From: Dromiciops gliroides
Lineage: Eukaryota > Chordata > Mammalia > Microbiotheria > Microbiotheriidae
DNA length: 64,000 nucleotides
Direction of reading: 5' to 3'
Assembly (NCBI RefSeq): GCF_019393635.1
Contig: NC_057862.1
Location: forward strand, 701,161,825-701,225,824
Positions 55,903 through 64,000 of the stretch are shown here, piece after piece. The position numbers and the translations under genes are program-made. The notes below the pieces were generated by a model. The model was given only the letters and a program-made list of their open reading frames with translations. It was not told where the DNA came from and did no database searches. The stretch's first letter is position 1. Every line of letters starts with the position of its first letter.

Positions 55903-56100
55903 GGCAGCAAGGTGGCTCAGTGGACAGACTTCCGGGCCTTTGGTCCGGAGAACCCGGGTTCAAATCTGGCCTCAGACACTGACCGCGGGCAAGTCCCTTC
56001 ATCATGTTTGCCTCATTTTCCTCATCTGCAAAATGGGCTGGAGAAGGAAATGGCAAAGCAAGAAACCCCCAATGGGGCCACAGTGAACGACGAGAAGCAG
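55903..56100 (+). mobile_element. Long-form marsupial SINE
   Basis: A diverged head (GGCAGCAAGGTGGCTCAGTGG), core CTGGCCTCAGACACTGACC, and extended 3' part GGGCTGGAGAAGGAAATGGC. It is the same long form as at 5967 and 63535. Confidence 0.85.
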
Positions 56101-56159
56101 CTTAAGCCGCCTGGTGGTCCTCAGGAAGCAAGCAGGGGACACTTGTGCCTGCTCTGTAT

Positions 56160-56400
56160 CACCCATGTGACACCTGTCTTATCCTCTTGTCCCAGCCATC
56201 TCTGGCCACCAAGCCTTTGTCCTGGCTGTCCCTGACGCCTGAAGTGCTCTCCCTCCACCCCTGGTGCAGAGAATCCCTAACTGCCTTCAGGGCTCAGCTG
56301 GGACGCCCCTCCTCCTGAGCATTTTTTCTAAATCTTAGCACCTGTTGAGATAGCTCTCTCTCTCCCTTGGTTTATTGGCTTATTGGGACTTCTTGCTGAG
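56160..56400 (+). mobile_element. L2-like 3' fragment
   Basis: CTGAAGTGCTCTCCCTCCACC, CTTCAGGGCTCAGCTGGGACG and TTTCTAAATCTTAGCACC follow the L2 3' order. Confidence 0.55.
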
Positions 56401-57214
56401 AGTTGTTTCCAGCTCAGTGTGGGGTGAGGAAGAGGCCACACCAGGCCAGGTCAGCCCTTCTCAGTTCAGGGAGTTACTTGCCTGGGACCACTTGGCCAGT
56501 CACCAGGAATCAGAGGCCAGAGTCAAACGCCTTGGGAACTTCTCAGTCCCCCACGAAACCTCCCCGAGAATGAAGGCCTGGGCCTCGGGGCTAGGAGCAG
56601 CTGCAGAGATATAATTGTGCCTCCACTGCAGTGTCCCCTGGCAGATTAGAGCCAGGCCACCAGGCCAGAAGCAGCCCCAGGGTATGTAGATGTGAGCAGC
56701 ATGCGCAGCTGGGGTGTCTAGCAGGCTCCAAGCCTTGCCCCACTCTTGGGCAATGGGATTTGGTATTGGGTAAGTCAATAGTCTGTCCTGTGTAGAGCCC
56801 CAGAGCTAGGGTTGGAGGGGGAGAACTTGCATGGCCTCTTCTGCAAGGCCATCAGAGTTAAACATTAATCCCCATGAGTGCTGACTGGCTCCTCCACATA
56901 CCATCCCAGCTCTCCAGACTATTCCTAAGAGTAATGTTTGTAAACAAGCTGTCTGGTCCAGGGGGGTTAGCTTGACTTCTAAGTTAAGGGCAGATGCCTT
57001 CTGGGACCAGCGCTCTGAGAGACTGTCCTCCATCTACTCTTTCTCCCACCCCACTGCTCTGCGGAAATGGGCTCAGACTTCCAGAATTTCACACTTGGTG
57101 AAGCAAATGGGCAGTGAATAATGGCCACTGCTTCTTCTCTTAGCGTCTTCTGTTCCCCTGGGGTATTCATGTCCCAGAAACTCTGCAGTTCCCTCCCTGG
57201 GTGACCTTGGGCAA

Positions 57215-57708
57215 GTCAAACATTGGTGAAGCACTTGTCTCTGTGCCAGACTGTGGGTGAGGTGGCCATACAAAGTGCTTGCCCTCAAGGAGTTTAGTCA
57301 CCCAGTGGAATGCAAGCTGTCAGTCGGTGGGTATGAATTGGATCCAGCAAAGATTAAGAAGGAGGGTCAGTGAGGCTGGAACGGAGAGAGCATAAGGAGA
57401 AGCAGATGAATAAAGCTGCAAAGGCCTTCGGAGTCAGATAGTGGAGGGCCTGAAATGCCCGGAGGAGGAGTCAGTGGATTGTCCTAGGAGCATCGAAGTT
57501 TTTGGGGTGGGGGAGGGATATGTCCAGAGAGGCACTTTAGAAAGGTCACTGGCACTGGCCTGTGAGAGAGATTGGAGAGGGGAGAGACTGACTGGGAGGC
57601 TATTGCCATAATCCAGGTGAGAGGTGATGGGGCCTGAGCTCAGGCAGAGGCTGTGTGAGGGAGAGGAGGGGATGGATGGGAGAGATGCTTCAGACTTTAC
57701 AATGGAGT
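57215..57708 (-). mobile_element. L2-like LINE relic (antisense)
   Basis: The plus strand reads AGTGCTTGCCCTCAAGGAG, AGAAAGGTCACTGGCACTGG, GGAGGCTATTGCCATAATCC and AGGTGAGAGGTGATGGGGCC, the reverse complement of L2 RT and 3' blocks. An L1 insertion at 57724 interrupts it, and the repeat resumes at 58502. Confidence 0.7.
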
Positions 57709-57723
57709 AGATGTAGGGGCTGA

Positions 57724-58486
57724 CATTCTGGAGAGCAGTTTGGAACTAGGAACAAAGGGCTAGAAAGCTGTGCATCTCCTCGGACCCAGCAATACCACTA
57801 TTAGGTCTGTATCCCACAGAGATCATAAAAAAGGGGAAAGGCCCCACATGCACAAAAATATTTATAGCAGCTCTTTTTTTGGTGGCAAAGAATTGGAAAT
57901 TGAGGGCATGCCCACAATGCGAGTTGTGGTATATGAATGTAATGGAATATTATTGTGCTGTAAGAAACAATGAGCAGGAGTAGTTCAGAGAAACCTGGAA
58001 GGACTTACATGAACTGATACTGACTGAGAGGGGGCAGAACCAGGGGAACATTTGTACACAGTATCAACAACATTGTATGATGAACAATGGGGATAGGCTT
58101 TTTTGCTGTGAAAGAAGAATCAGACACTTAACACTTACTAGCTGTGTGACCCTGGGCAAGTCACTTAATCCCAATTGCCCAGCAAAAAAAAACCACTGTG
58201 GAATCTAGATGTAGATTGAACCATACTGTTTCTGCTTTTTTTGATTTTCTTTTTTGAGGTTTTCCCCTTTTGTTCTGATTCTTCTTTCACAGCATGACTA
58301 ATGCAGAATATGTTTAATGTGATTGTACATATATAACCTATATCAGATTGCTTGCTGTCTTGGGGAGGGGGGAGGAGGGCAGGGAAGGAGAAAATTTTGG
58401 AACTAAAAATCCTATGAAAACAAATGTCAAAAATTATCTCTACATGTAACTGGAAAATAATAAAATAGTTTTATGATTAAAAAAAA
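57724..58486 (+). mobile_element. 5'-truncated L1 carrying a SINE piece
   Basis: Encodes L1 ORF2 C-terminal text (ATATGAATGTAATGGAATATTATTGTGCTG reads Y-M-N-V-M-E-Y-Y-C-A when aligned with sister copies) and the marsupial L1 3' UTR. A 15-bp duplication AGATGTAGGGG(C/T)TGA with one difference lies at 57709-57723 and 58487-58501. A SINE 3' half (58115-58195) is embedded before the 3' UTR. Confidence 0.85.
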
Positions 58487-58501
58487 AGATGTAGGGGTTG
58501 A

Positions 58502-58618
58502 ATGTAATGGGAGAGTAAAGTAACATCCTCATTGCCATCCTTGAACTTGAGTTATTAGAAGGAGAATGGTACTTCCACAGCATGAGGAAGTTGGTGGAAG
58601 GGTAGGTTTCCATAAAAA

Positions 58619-58717
<99 letters not shown>

Positions 58718-59280
58718 AGAGAAAGAAGAGAGAAAATGAGAATAATGAGGAGAGGGCCTCAATAATGGGGAGAGAGAAGAAGGCAAGAAGGCCTGGGAAA
58801 GAGTTTGAGGGAGATCCTTGGATGAGGATGGAGCAGTGACAGTCTAGAAAAGGTGACTGAAAAAGTGGTCAGAAAGGTGGGAGAGTCAAGTGAGCAACTC
58901 CATGGAAGCCAAGTGAGGGTATCCAGAAGGGTCAAAATACTAAATGAAGAAATAAGCCAAATGCTAGAACGTCCAGAGACAGCTGAAGCGAGGACATGGA
59001 GACAATGAAGGTAGGGAACTTTCTGGAGCCAACAGCTCAAGGGCCAAGTGACGGGTTTTCAAGGGCTGAGGATGCTTGTAGGTGGCAAAGGAGGAGTTGG
59101 AGGGTGAGTAAGGAAGGTTGAGGAGACAGGAGGTTCTGGAGCTAAGAGCACTGGGAGAAGGGCTGGAGCCTAGAGCCAAAGGGATAGTGGCTGAGGAGGG
59201 GGTCTAGCTGTAGAGTATAGATGGAGGATGGGGAAGAGGGAGTCCAGGACAGATGGCTCCTTTTTCCAGTCAAGCTGGAG
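58502..59280 (-). mobile_element. L2-like LINE relic (antisense), continuation
   Basis: Continues the antisense repeat interrupted by the L1. It includes CTGGAGCCAACAGCTCAAGG and GGAGTCCAGGACAGATGGC, the same order as at 63255-63270. A microsatellite at 58622-58714 lies within it. Confidence 0.5.
58622..58714. repeat. (GT)n(GA)n compound microsatellite
   Basis: About 44 bp of GT repeat run directly into about 48 bp of GA repeat. The junction is clean. Confidence 0.98.
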
Positions 59281-59479
59281 GCAGAGTTCTCTGCTGCTCT
59301 CCCTCGGGTCTGTCTTGATCATTGGCTCTGGGGGGCAGTCTTCCCCCCTCTACCTTACCCCATGCAATAGGTGAGCTGTGATGTAGTAGAGGAGGGCTGC
59401 CCAGCTAGTCCTGCTTTGGAGGGGGTTCGGGCTTAGATGAGCTTCAATCAATCAATCCCCAAGTTCTGAGGGTCTCCTA

Positions 59480-60250
59480 CGAATGCACTAGGTTCAGGAG
59501 GCTAGAGGGATAAAAGTCAAGACAAATGGATTAAGCCTGTAGGTGATCGCCAGCTATTTAGGGTGATTCAATTCAAGTGAGTGCCACGCTGTGTTCCATG
59601 GGCAGGATGAGAAAGTTCCCGCCATGGAGAAGTTTAGAGCCAGGAAACACCAGGGCAGCCAGACGGAAATGCAGGGCAGTGTGGGGAGGGAGACTTTAGC
59701 TTCTCCTTGAAGCAGGGTGGGCTTCATAGAGGGAGCTCAGGAGCTGAGTCTTAAAGGAAGGCAAAGATTCTGAGAAGCAAAGGGGTAGAAGTGTATTCCG
59801 GACATGACGGATGGCTCCAGCAAATGTCTGGAAGCTGGAGATGCAATGCTGAGTTTGGAGAACAGTTTGTGGTCTGCTTTGGCTGGGCCAGGGAGGATTA
59901 GCAGACACTGACCAGAGACACTGAGAAGGTAACAAAAAGCCAGAGGTTTCTTGGAAAAGAGTTTTGGGACCTTGATCTCGGAGGGCTAAATGAGGGTAAG
60001 TAACTCGGGCGGAGAGGGGAGAGCGGTAACCTGAGGCGTGCTGAGGAATGAGAAGCTGCGATTGGAGAGGCCTTGAATGACACACTGAAGAGTCTGCACT
60101 TGAGAGCTGGGCACCCCGCTCAGCTTCTAGAAGCAGCGCTGGGCCCTTCCTCCCTCCCGAGTCTCCTTTGCTGCCTCCTTCCTTCCTCCCCCAAGGGCTG
60201 GGCGGAGAGTACCGGTTGAAGCCATCTCCCAGCCTAATTTGGAAATGACC
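59480..60250 (-). mobile_element. L2-like LINE relic (antisense)
   Basis: The plus strand reads CTTAAAGGAAGGCAAAGATTC, TTTGGCTGGGCCAGGGAGG, GGAATGAGAAGCTGCG and AAGGCCTTGAATGACACACTG. This is the antisense L2 3' order of another copy at 62600-63050. Confidence 0.5.
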
Positions 60251-60639
60251 TGGCTCCATCAGCCCGTGCCAGTGGGGCTGGGGTGAGGTCCCGACCAGCG
60301 GACCTGGGTTTCTAGATGTCTCGGTAACCTAGCTGCTTCCCCTCCCCCTGGGTGGTGTCTGTCGTGGCTGTCCCATCCCTGCCCCCTCTGCCTCCCGTTC
60401 TCTCTGGGTCAAGGTCCTCATAGCCCGGAAGCCAGCAGCAGGGTCTGTCTGTCCCGCCGGTCGGGGTCAGCTGTCTCGTTAGCCCAGGTGTGGCCCCTTG
60501 TGCCCTCCCTTCCCCTCTGGACCCCCGAGCTCAGTCTGACCTAGGGCTCTGACCAGGCCCCCCATTCTGTCTGTCTCTCATGCACAATCTCGGTCTCTCT
60601 CTTTCTCCCCTTTCTGGCTCTCTCTGAATCTCGCACTCT

Positions 60640-61780
60640 CTCTGTGTCTGTGTCTCTCTGTCTCTGTCTCTTCCCCTCCTTTCGCTGGCTTCCTCTTCCT
60701 CCCCTCCTCCTTTGCTCGGTGAGCTTGAACTTCAGCTCGGGCGGGCGGCCCCAGCCTTCCGGGGGGCGGGCCCCCTCCCCCTTCCCTTCCCCCTCCCATT
60801 GGGGAATGTTTCTCGGGGGGGGGGGGTGAGGGCAGGCTTGGGGCGGGGAGGGGGAGCCGGGTGACTGGAGGTTGAAGGAAATGAGACAACCTTTTCCTCC
60901 TGCAGACGCCGCCGGTGTGTGCGGGGAGCCTGGGCCAGGACGGGGAGGAGGAAGGAAAAGGCAGGGGTCGCGGCCGAGCTGGGCCAGGCTGGAGGCTCCG
61001 GCTGAGCACCTTGGAGGTGCTGCTCGGGGCGCCCCCGCCCCCGGCTCAACTTGTCTCCAATCTCGGGCCCCAAGCGCCGCCACTTCGGCTGCTTTGTCCG
61101 GTCCTCCGCCGGGCTCGGCGGGGAGCGCCCCGATCCGCTCCCGGGGCCCGCCCGCCTCCAGCCCGGACCCCCGAGCGTTCGGAGATCCCGCGACCCAGGA
61201 CGACCACCCCCTCCCGGGGCTCCCGGACCAGGGCGGCCAGGTAAGGGAGCGCTCTTCCCCGAGTCTCCCCCTCCTCCTTGGCTGCCAGGGGCATCTCCCG
61301 CTCCCAGGCCTCGGTCAGGTTTCGGTTTCCGTCTGTCTGTGCGTCCGTCCCTCCATCTGTCTTTAACTCCGTCCCAGCCTCGGGGGCCTGGGGGTGGGGT
61401 GGGCACAGCCCCGACACGCTCTTGGCCAGGAGCCCAGGGCAGCAGCAGCTCCTGCTCCGGGCTGCCCGGGCCGGCCCGACGTGTCCCCGCAGGCCGTCCG
61501 ACCGCTCCCAGCGCTTCGCCTGCATCTTTCAGCCCCTTCCTCTCCAGCCCGCCCCTGGCATCCCCCGGCACCCGGGCCCTCCTCCGCCGTGGCCCGCCCC
61601 CCTCGCCCCGCTTCTGCCTCGCTACTGACCAGCCTCCCATCTCCCGCCTCCGGGTGGAGCTACCTCTCCGGCCCGCCCACCTGGCCTCCAGTTTCCCGCC
61701 CCGGAGTCCAGCCCCGAGCTTCTCTAGTGCTTCCTTCCAGCTCCTACCGAGATCTGCCCCGCGGCTCCCAGTACTTGGCA
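60640..61780 (+). promoter_or_regulatory. CpG island with candidate non-coding first exon
   Basis: About 1.1 kb of dense CpG. An exon-like block ends at 61240 with a strong donor, GCCAG|GTAAGG, on the plus strand. An upstream TTTCCTCCTGCAG at 60893-60905 could instead make it an internal 5'-UTR exon (60906-61240). No conserved protein is readable in the block. In human 2p12 the gene beyond MRPL19 on this side is EVA1A, transcribed in the direction seen here, so this may be its 5' exon and promoter. That identity is inferred from synteny only. Confidence 0.6.
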
Positions 61781-61844
61781 AAGGTCCGCTCCAGGATGGC
61801 ACGGCCAGAGTCCCTGGGCACTCCCTACTTAGGAAGGTGGCTCC

Positions 61845-62432
61845 TCCTCCTCGGCATCCTCCTCCCCCTCCTCCCTCCTCCTCCTTCTCCCTCCTCCCTC
61901 CTCTTCCTCCCCCTCCTCCCTCCTCCCTCCTCTTCCTCCCCCTCCTCCCTCCTCCCTCCTCTTCCTCCCCCTCCTCCCTCCTCCCTCCTCCTCCCCTCTC
62001 CTCCTCCCTCCTCTTCCTCCCCCTCCTCCCTCCTCCTCCCCCATCCTCTCCTCTCCTCCTCCCTCCTCTTCCTCCCCCTCCTCCCTCCTCCTCCCCTCTC
62101 CTCCTCCCCCATCCTCTCCTCCTCCTCCCTCCTCTTCCTCCCCCTTCTTCCTCCTCCCTCCTTCTCCTCCCCCTCCTCCTCCCTTCTCTTCCCCCCTTCT
62201 CCTCCCTCCTCCTCCTCCCTCTTCCCTCTTCCTCCTCCCTCCTCCTCCTCCCCATCCTCTCCTCTCCTCCTCCTCCCCCTCCTCCCTCCTCCTCCCCTCT
62301 CCTCCTCCCCCATCTTCTCCTCTCCTCCTCCCTCCTCTTCCTCCCCCTTCTCCTCCCTTCTCTTCCCTCCTCCTCCCTCCTCCTCCTCCATCTTCCCTCT
62401 TCCTCCTCCCTCCTCCTCCTCCTCCTCCAAAG
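61845..62432 (+). repeat. Polypyrimidine (TCC)n-type minisatellite
   Basis: About 590 bp of almost pure C/T built of CTCCTCCCTCCTCTTCCTCC-like units of roughly 27-30 bp, repeated more than fifteen times. Very long arginine/glutamate-rich or proline/serine-rich frames on both strands here are artefacts. Mirror-symmetric purine/pyrimidine DNA of this length can form triplexes. Confidence 0.95.
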
Positions 62433-62596
62433 GGGCTTTCAGGGCTTCCTTTCCTGATCCCACCAGGTCTGCCCCTTCCCCTCTCACCCACCTTCCAGCT
62501 CTTGCTGGACAGGTACTGGGGACGGCCTCAGGTCTGGGGAGAGTTTCCTTGCAGGAGCTGAGCAGGGACCAGCAGGACTGGGGGAAGGGCAGGTGA

Positions 62597-63420
62597 AGGA
62601 CAGAAGCATTTATTAAGCCACTGCTGTGTGCTAGGCATTGTGTTAAGTGCTGGAGATACAAAGAGGCAGACAGACATCCAACAAAAAGGTCCCTCTGTCA
62701 GGGAGCTGAGACAGGGCCGTTCATTATGCAGATAAGTGTGAGGCAAAGAGTGAAAGGGCAGAGGAGGTGGATCCGTGGAAGGATCAGTCAAAGCGGGGCT
62801 GCAGGGCAGAGCCTTGAAGGATAATCTGGGAGTTGGGAAGGAAGGCACCGGGCCTAACAGGGGAGGGAGCACTGAGGTAGGCGGTGGGCAGCGGGCAGAA
62901 GGTAAAGGGCCCAGGACTGGAAATGGGACTGGAAAGGAAGGCAGGAGCCACATTGGGTAGAGTCTGAAGATACATTTTATCCCAGAGAAAATCGGGAGCT
63001 ACTGACCCTGGGCCAGGAGAGGCAGGGGCTCAGACCTACACCTTAGAAAGGATTGGAGATTGTAAAGCATGTATAAACAAAAGTTGAGAACTATCTTTAC
63101 ATGTAACAGAAAAAATAAAATACCTCATACATTAAAAAAAAAAAAAAAGGATTGGAGGAAGTGATTACAGGAGTCCAGTGAGAGGTTGAGACCCATTGGG
63201 AGAATGGGTCAGATGGTGAGAGGCTGGAATGCCCATAACTGGATATGGGGAGGAAGGGGAGAGAGTCCAGGACAATGCTAAAGTAGTGAACCTGGGAGCC
63301 AGGGGGTGTCCAAGGCAGAAAGAGGTGCATTTGGAAAGGCACGGATTTTGGAGAAAGATTGAGTTATTTGGGGCATGTGGAGTTGGAGATGCCTAGCAGA
63401 CACCCAAGGCTAGTTGTGTA
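62597..63420 (-). mobile_element. L2-like LINE relic (antisense)
   Basis: The plus strand reads AAGCATTTATTAAGCCACTGC, GTGCTAGGCATTGTGTTAAG, GAGCCTTGAAGGATAATCTGG, GATTACAGGAGTCCAGTGAGAGG and GGAGAGAGTCCAGGAC. A short L1 tail interrupts it at 63059-63145. Confidence 0.65.
63059..63145 (+). mobile_element. Very short L1 3' end insertion
   Basis: Only the last 87 bp of an L1 (ACTATCTTTACATGTAACAG plus A-tail). A perfect 12-bp duplication, AAAGGATTGGAG, is present at 63047-63058 and 63146-63157. Confidence 0.9.
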
Positions 63421-63534
63421 GATCTGGAAACCATCTTTATGTCAATGATCATTAAACTCATGGTAGGTGGTGTGTGTGGGGGGGGGACATCACCAATCAA
63501 TCCACATTTATTAAGCACCTACTATGTACCAGGC

Positions 63535-63767
63535 AGGAGCAGCTAGGGAGCAATAGAGTACCAGGTCTGGAGTCAGGAAGACCAGAGTTAAAATTCTGTC
63601 TCAGACACTTATTAACTGTGTGACCTTGGGCAAGTCACTTTACCCTGCTTGTCTCAGTTTCCTCATCTGTAAAATGAATTGGAGAAGGAAATGGCAACCC
63701 ACTCCAGTATCTTTGCCCCAAATGGGGTCATGAAGAGTCAGACAGGACTGAACAACAATGACAAAAT
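63535..63767 (+). mobile_element. Long-form marsupial SINE
   Basis: AGCAGCTAGGGAGCAATAG head, GTGTGACCTTGGGCAAGTC core, CTCAGTTTCCTCATCTG and ATTGGAGAAGGAAATGGC, then the terminal GGGTCATGAAGAGTCAGAC block. Confidence 0.9.
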
Positions 63768-63892
63768 ATGCCAGGTACTGTGATAAGTGCCAGAGCTGGG
63801 AGGGACACCCACTTTGGTGGCATGAGCCTACTAAAGATCCAGGCAAGGAGACTTAGGAGGAGTGGAGAACAGGGAGAGTGCCGAGGGAGGAT

Positions 63893-64000
63893 GGTTTGTT
63901 TATTGTTGTTTGTCCTTTGTTCTTGAATAGGATCATGACATCAGGGTGATGTCATGACCTGCATGGAAGTCATGGAAGCGAGGGTGGCTGTGCAAGGTCA
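63893..64000 (+). repeat. RTE-related SINE, cut by window end
   Basis: TTTGTCCTTTGTTCTTGAATAGG, CATGACATCAGGGTGATGTC and GTGGCTGTGCAAGGTCA match the reverse complement of 48760-49030. It runs off the right edge. Confidence 0.7.

Noticed and set aside
60732-62255. 507-codon minus-strand frame rich in R, E and G
   Set aside because: Most of it is the translation of the polypyrimidine minisatellite. There is no domain, and equally long frames exist on the other strand.
61051-62596. 468- and 400-codon plus-strand frames rich in P, S and L
   Set aside because: Same minisatellite and CpG-island composition effect. No similarity to any protein I know.

Overview
This 64 kb window is nuclear DNA from a marsupial mammal. 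The evidence is the very abundant tRNA/MIR-core SINE that starts GGGGCAGCTAGGTGGC and ends in a Lys-type tail with target-site duplications, together with marsupial-type L1 3' ends, many L2-like relics, RTE-like LINE pieces and two spliced vertebrate genes. The species cannot be named from the sequence alone. The window is GC-rich, with four CpG islands, long polypyrimidine tracts and C/G homopolymers.

Layout. At 0.7-2.2 kb lies a strong CpG island with CRE motifs and a GC-box array, with no recognisable coding exon. From 2.2 to 9.7 kb there are only old repeats, including an L2 relic split by nested SINE and L1 insertions. At 9.8-10.6 kb a CpG-island promoter begins GCFC2 (+ strand, 18 coding exons, 10133-30549, about 783 aa against 781 in human). 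Every exon joins in frame, although the N-terminal third has diverged strongly. MRPL19 (- strand, 6 exons, 32387-31036, 272 aa) lies immediately beyond in convergent orientation. The two 3' ends meet at a 14-bp element that reads AATAAA on both strands and sits in an L2-like repeat tail. MRPL19 has its own CpG-island promoter with a YY1 motif over the start codon.

From 32.7 to 60.3 kb no gene is recognised. This stretch is a stack of SINEs, L1/HAL1-type ORF1 pieces, an RTE-like LINE broken up by an LTR and L1, solo or partial endogenous-retrovirus LTRs, L2 and MIR relics and simple repeats. At 60.6-61.8 kb a further CpG island contains a candidate non-coding first exon with a good splice donor at 61241 on the + strand. 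Synteny recalled from human 2p12 (GCFC2 - MRPL19 - EVA1A) makes EVA1A the natural candidate, but nothing coding for it lies inside the window. A polypyrimidine minisatellite of roughly 590 bp follows.

Function. GCFC2 is a nuclear factor of the intron-lariat spliceosome/disassembly pathway. MRPL19 is the bL19m protein of the mitochondrial large ribosomal subunit. They are not functionally coupled, but they are conserved neighbours that share a 3' end region. No clearly novel biochemical system is visible. The points most worth a second look are the shared repeat-derived poly(A) element, splice acceptors that lie in tandem repeats, the rapidly evolving GCFC2 N-terminus, and the two orphan CpG islands.
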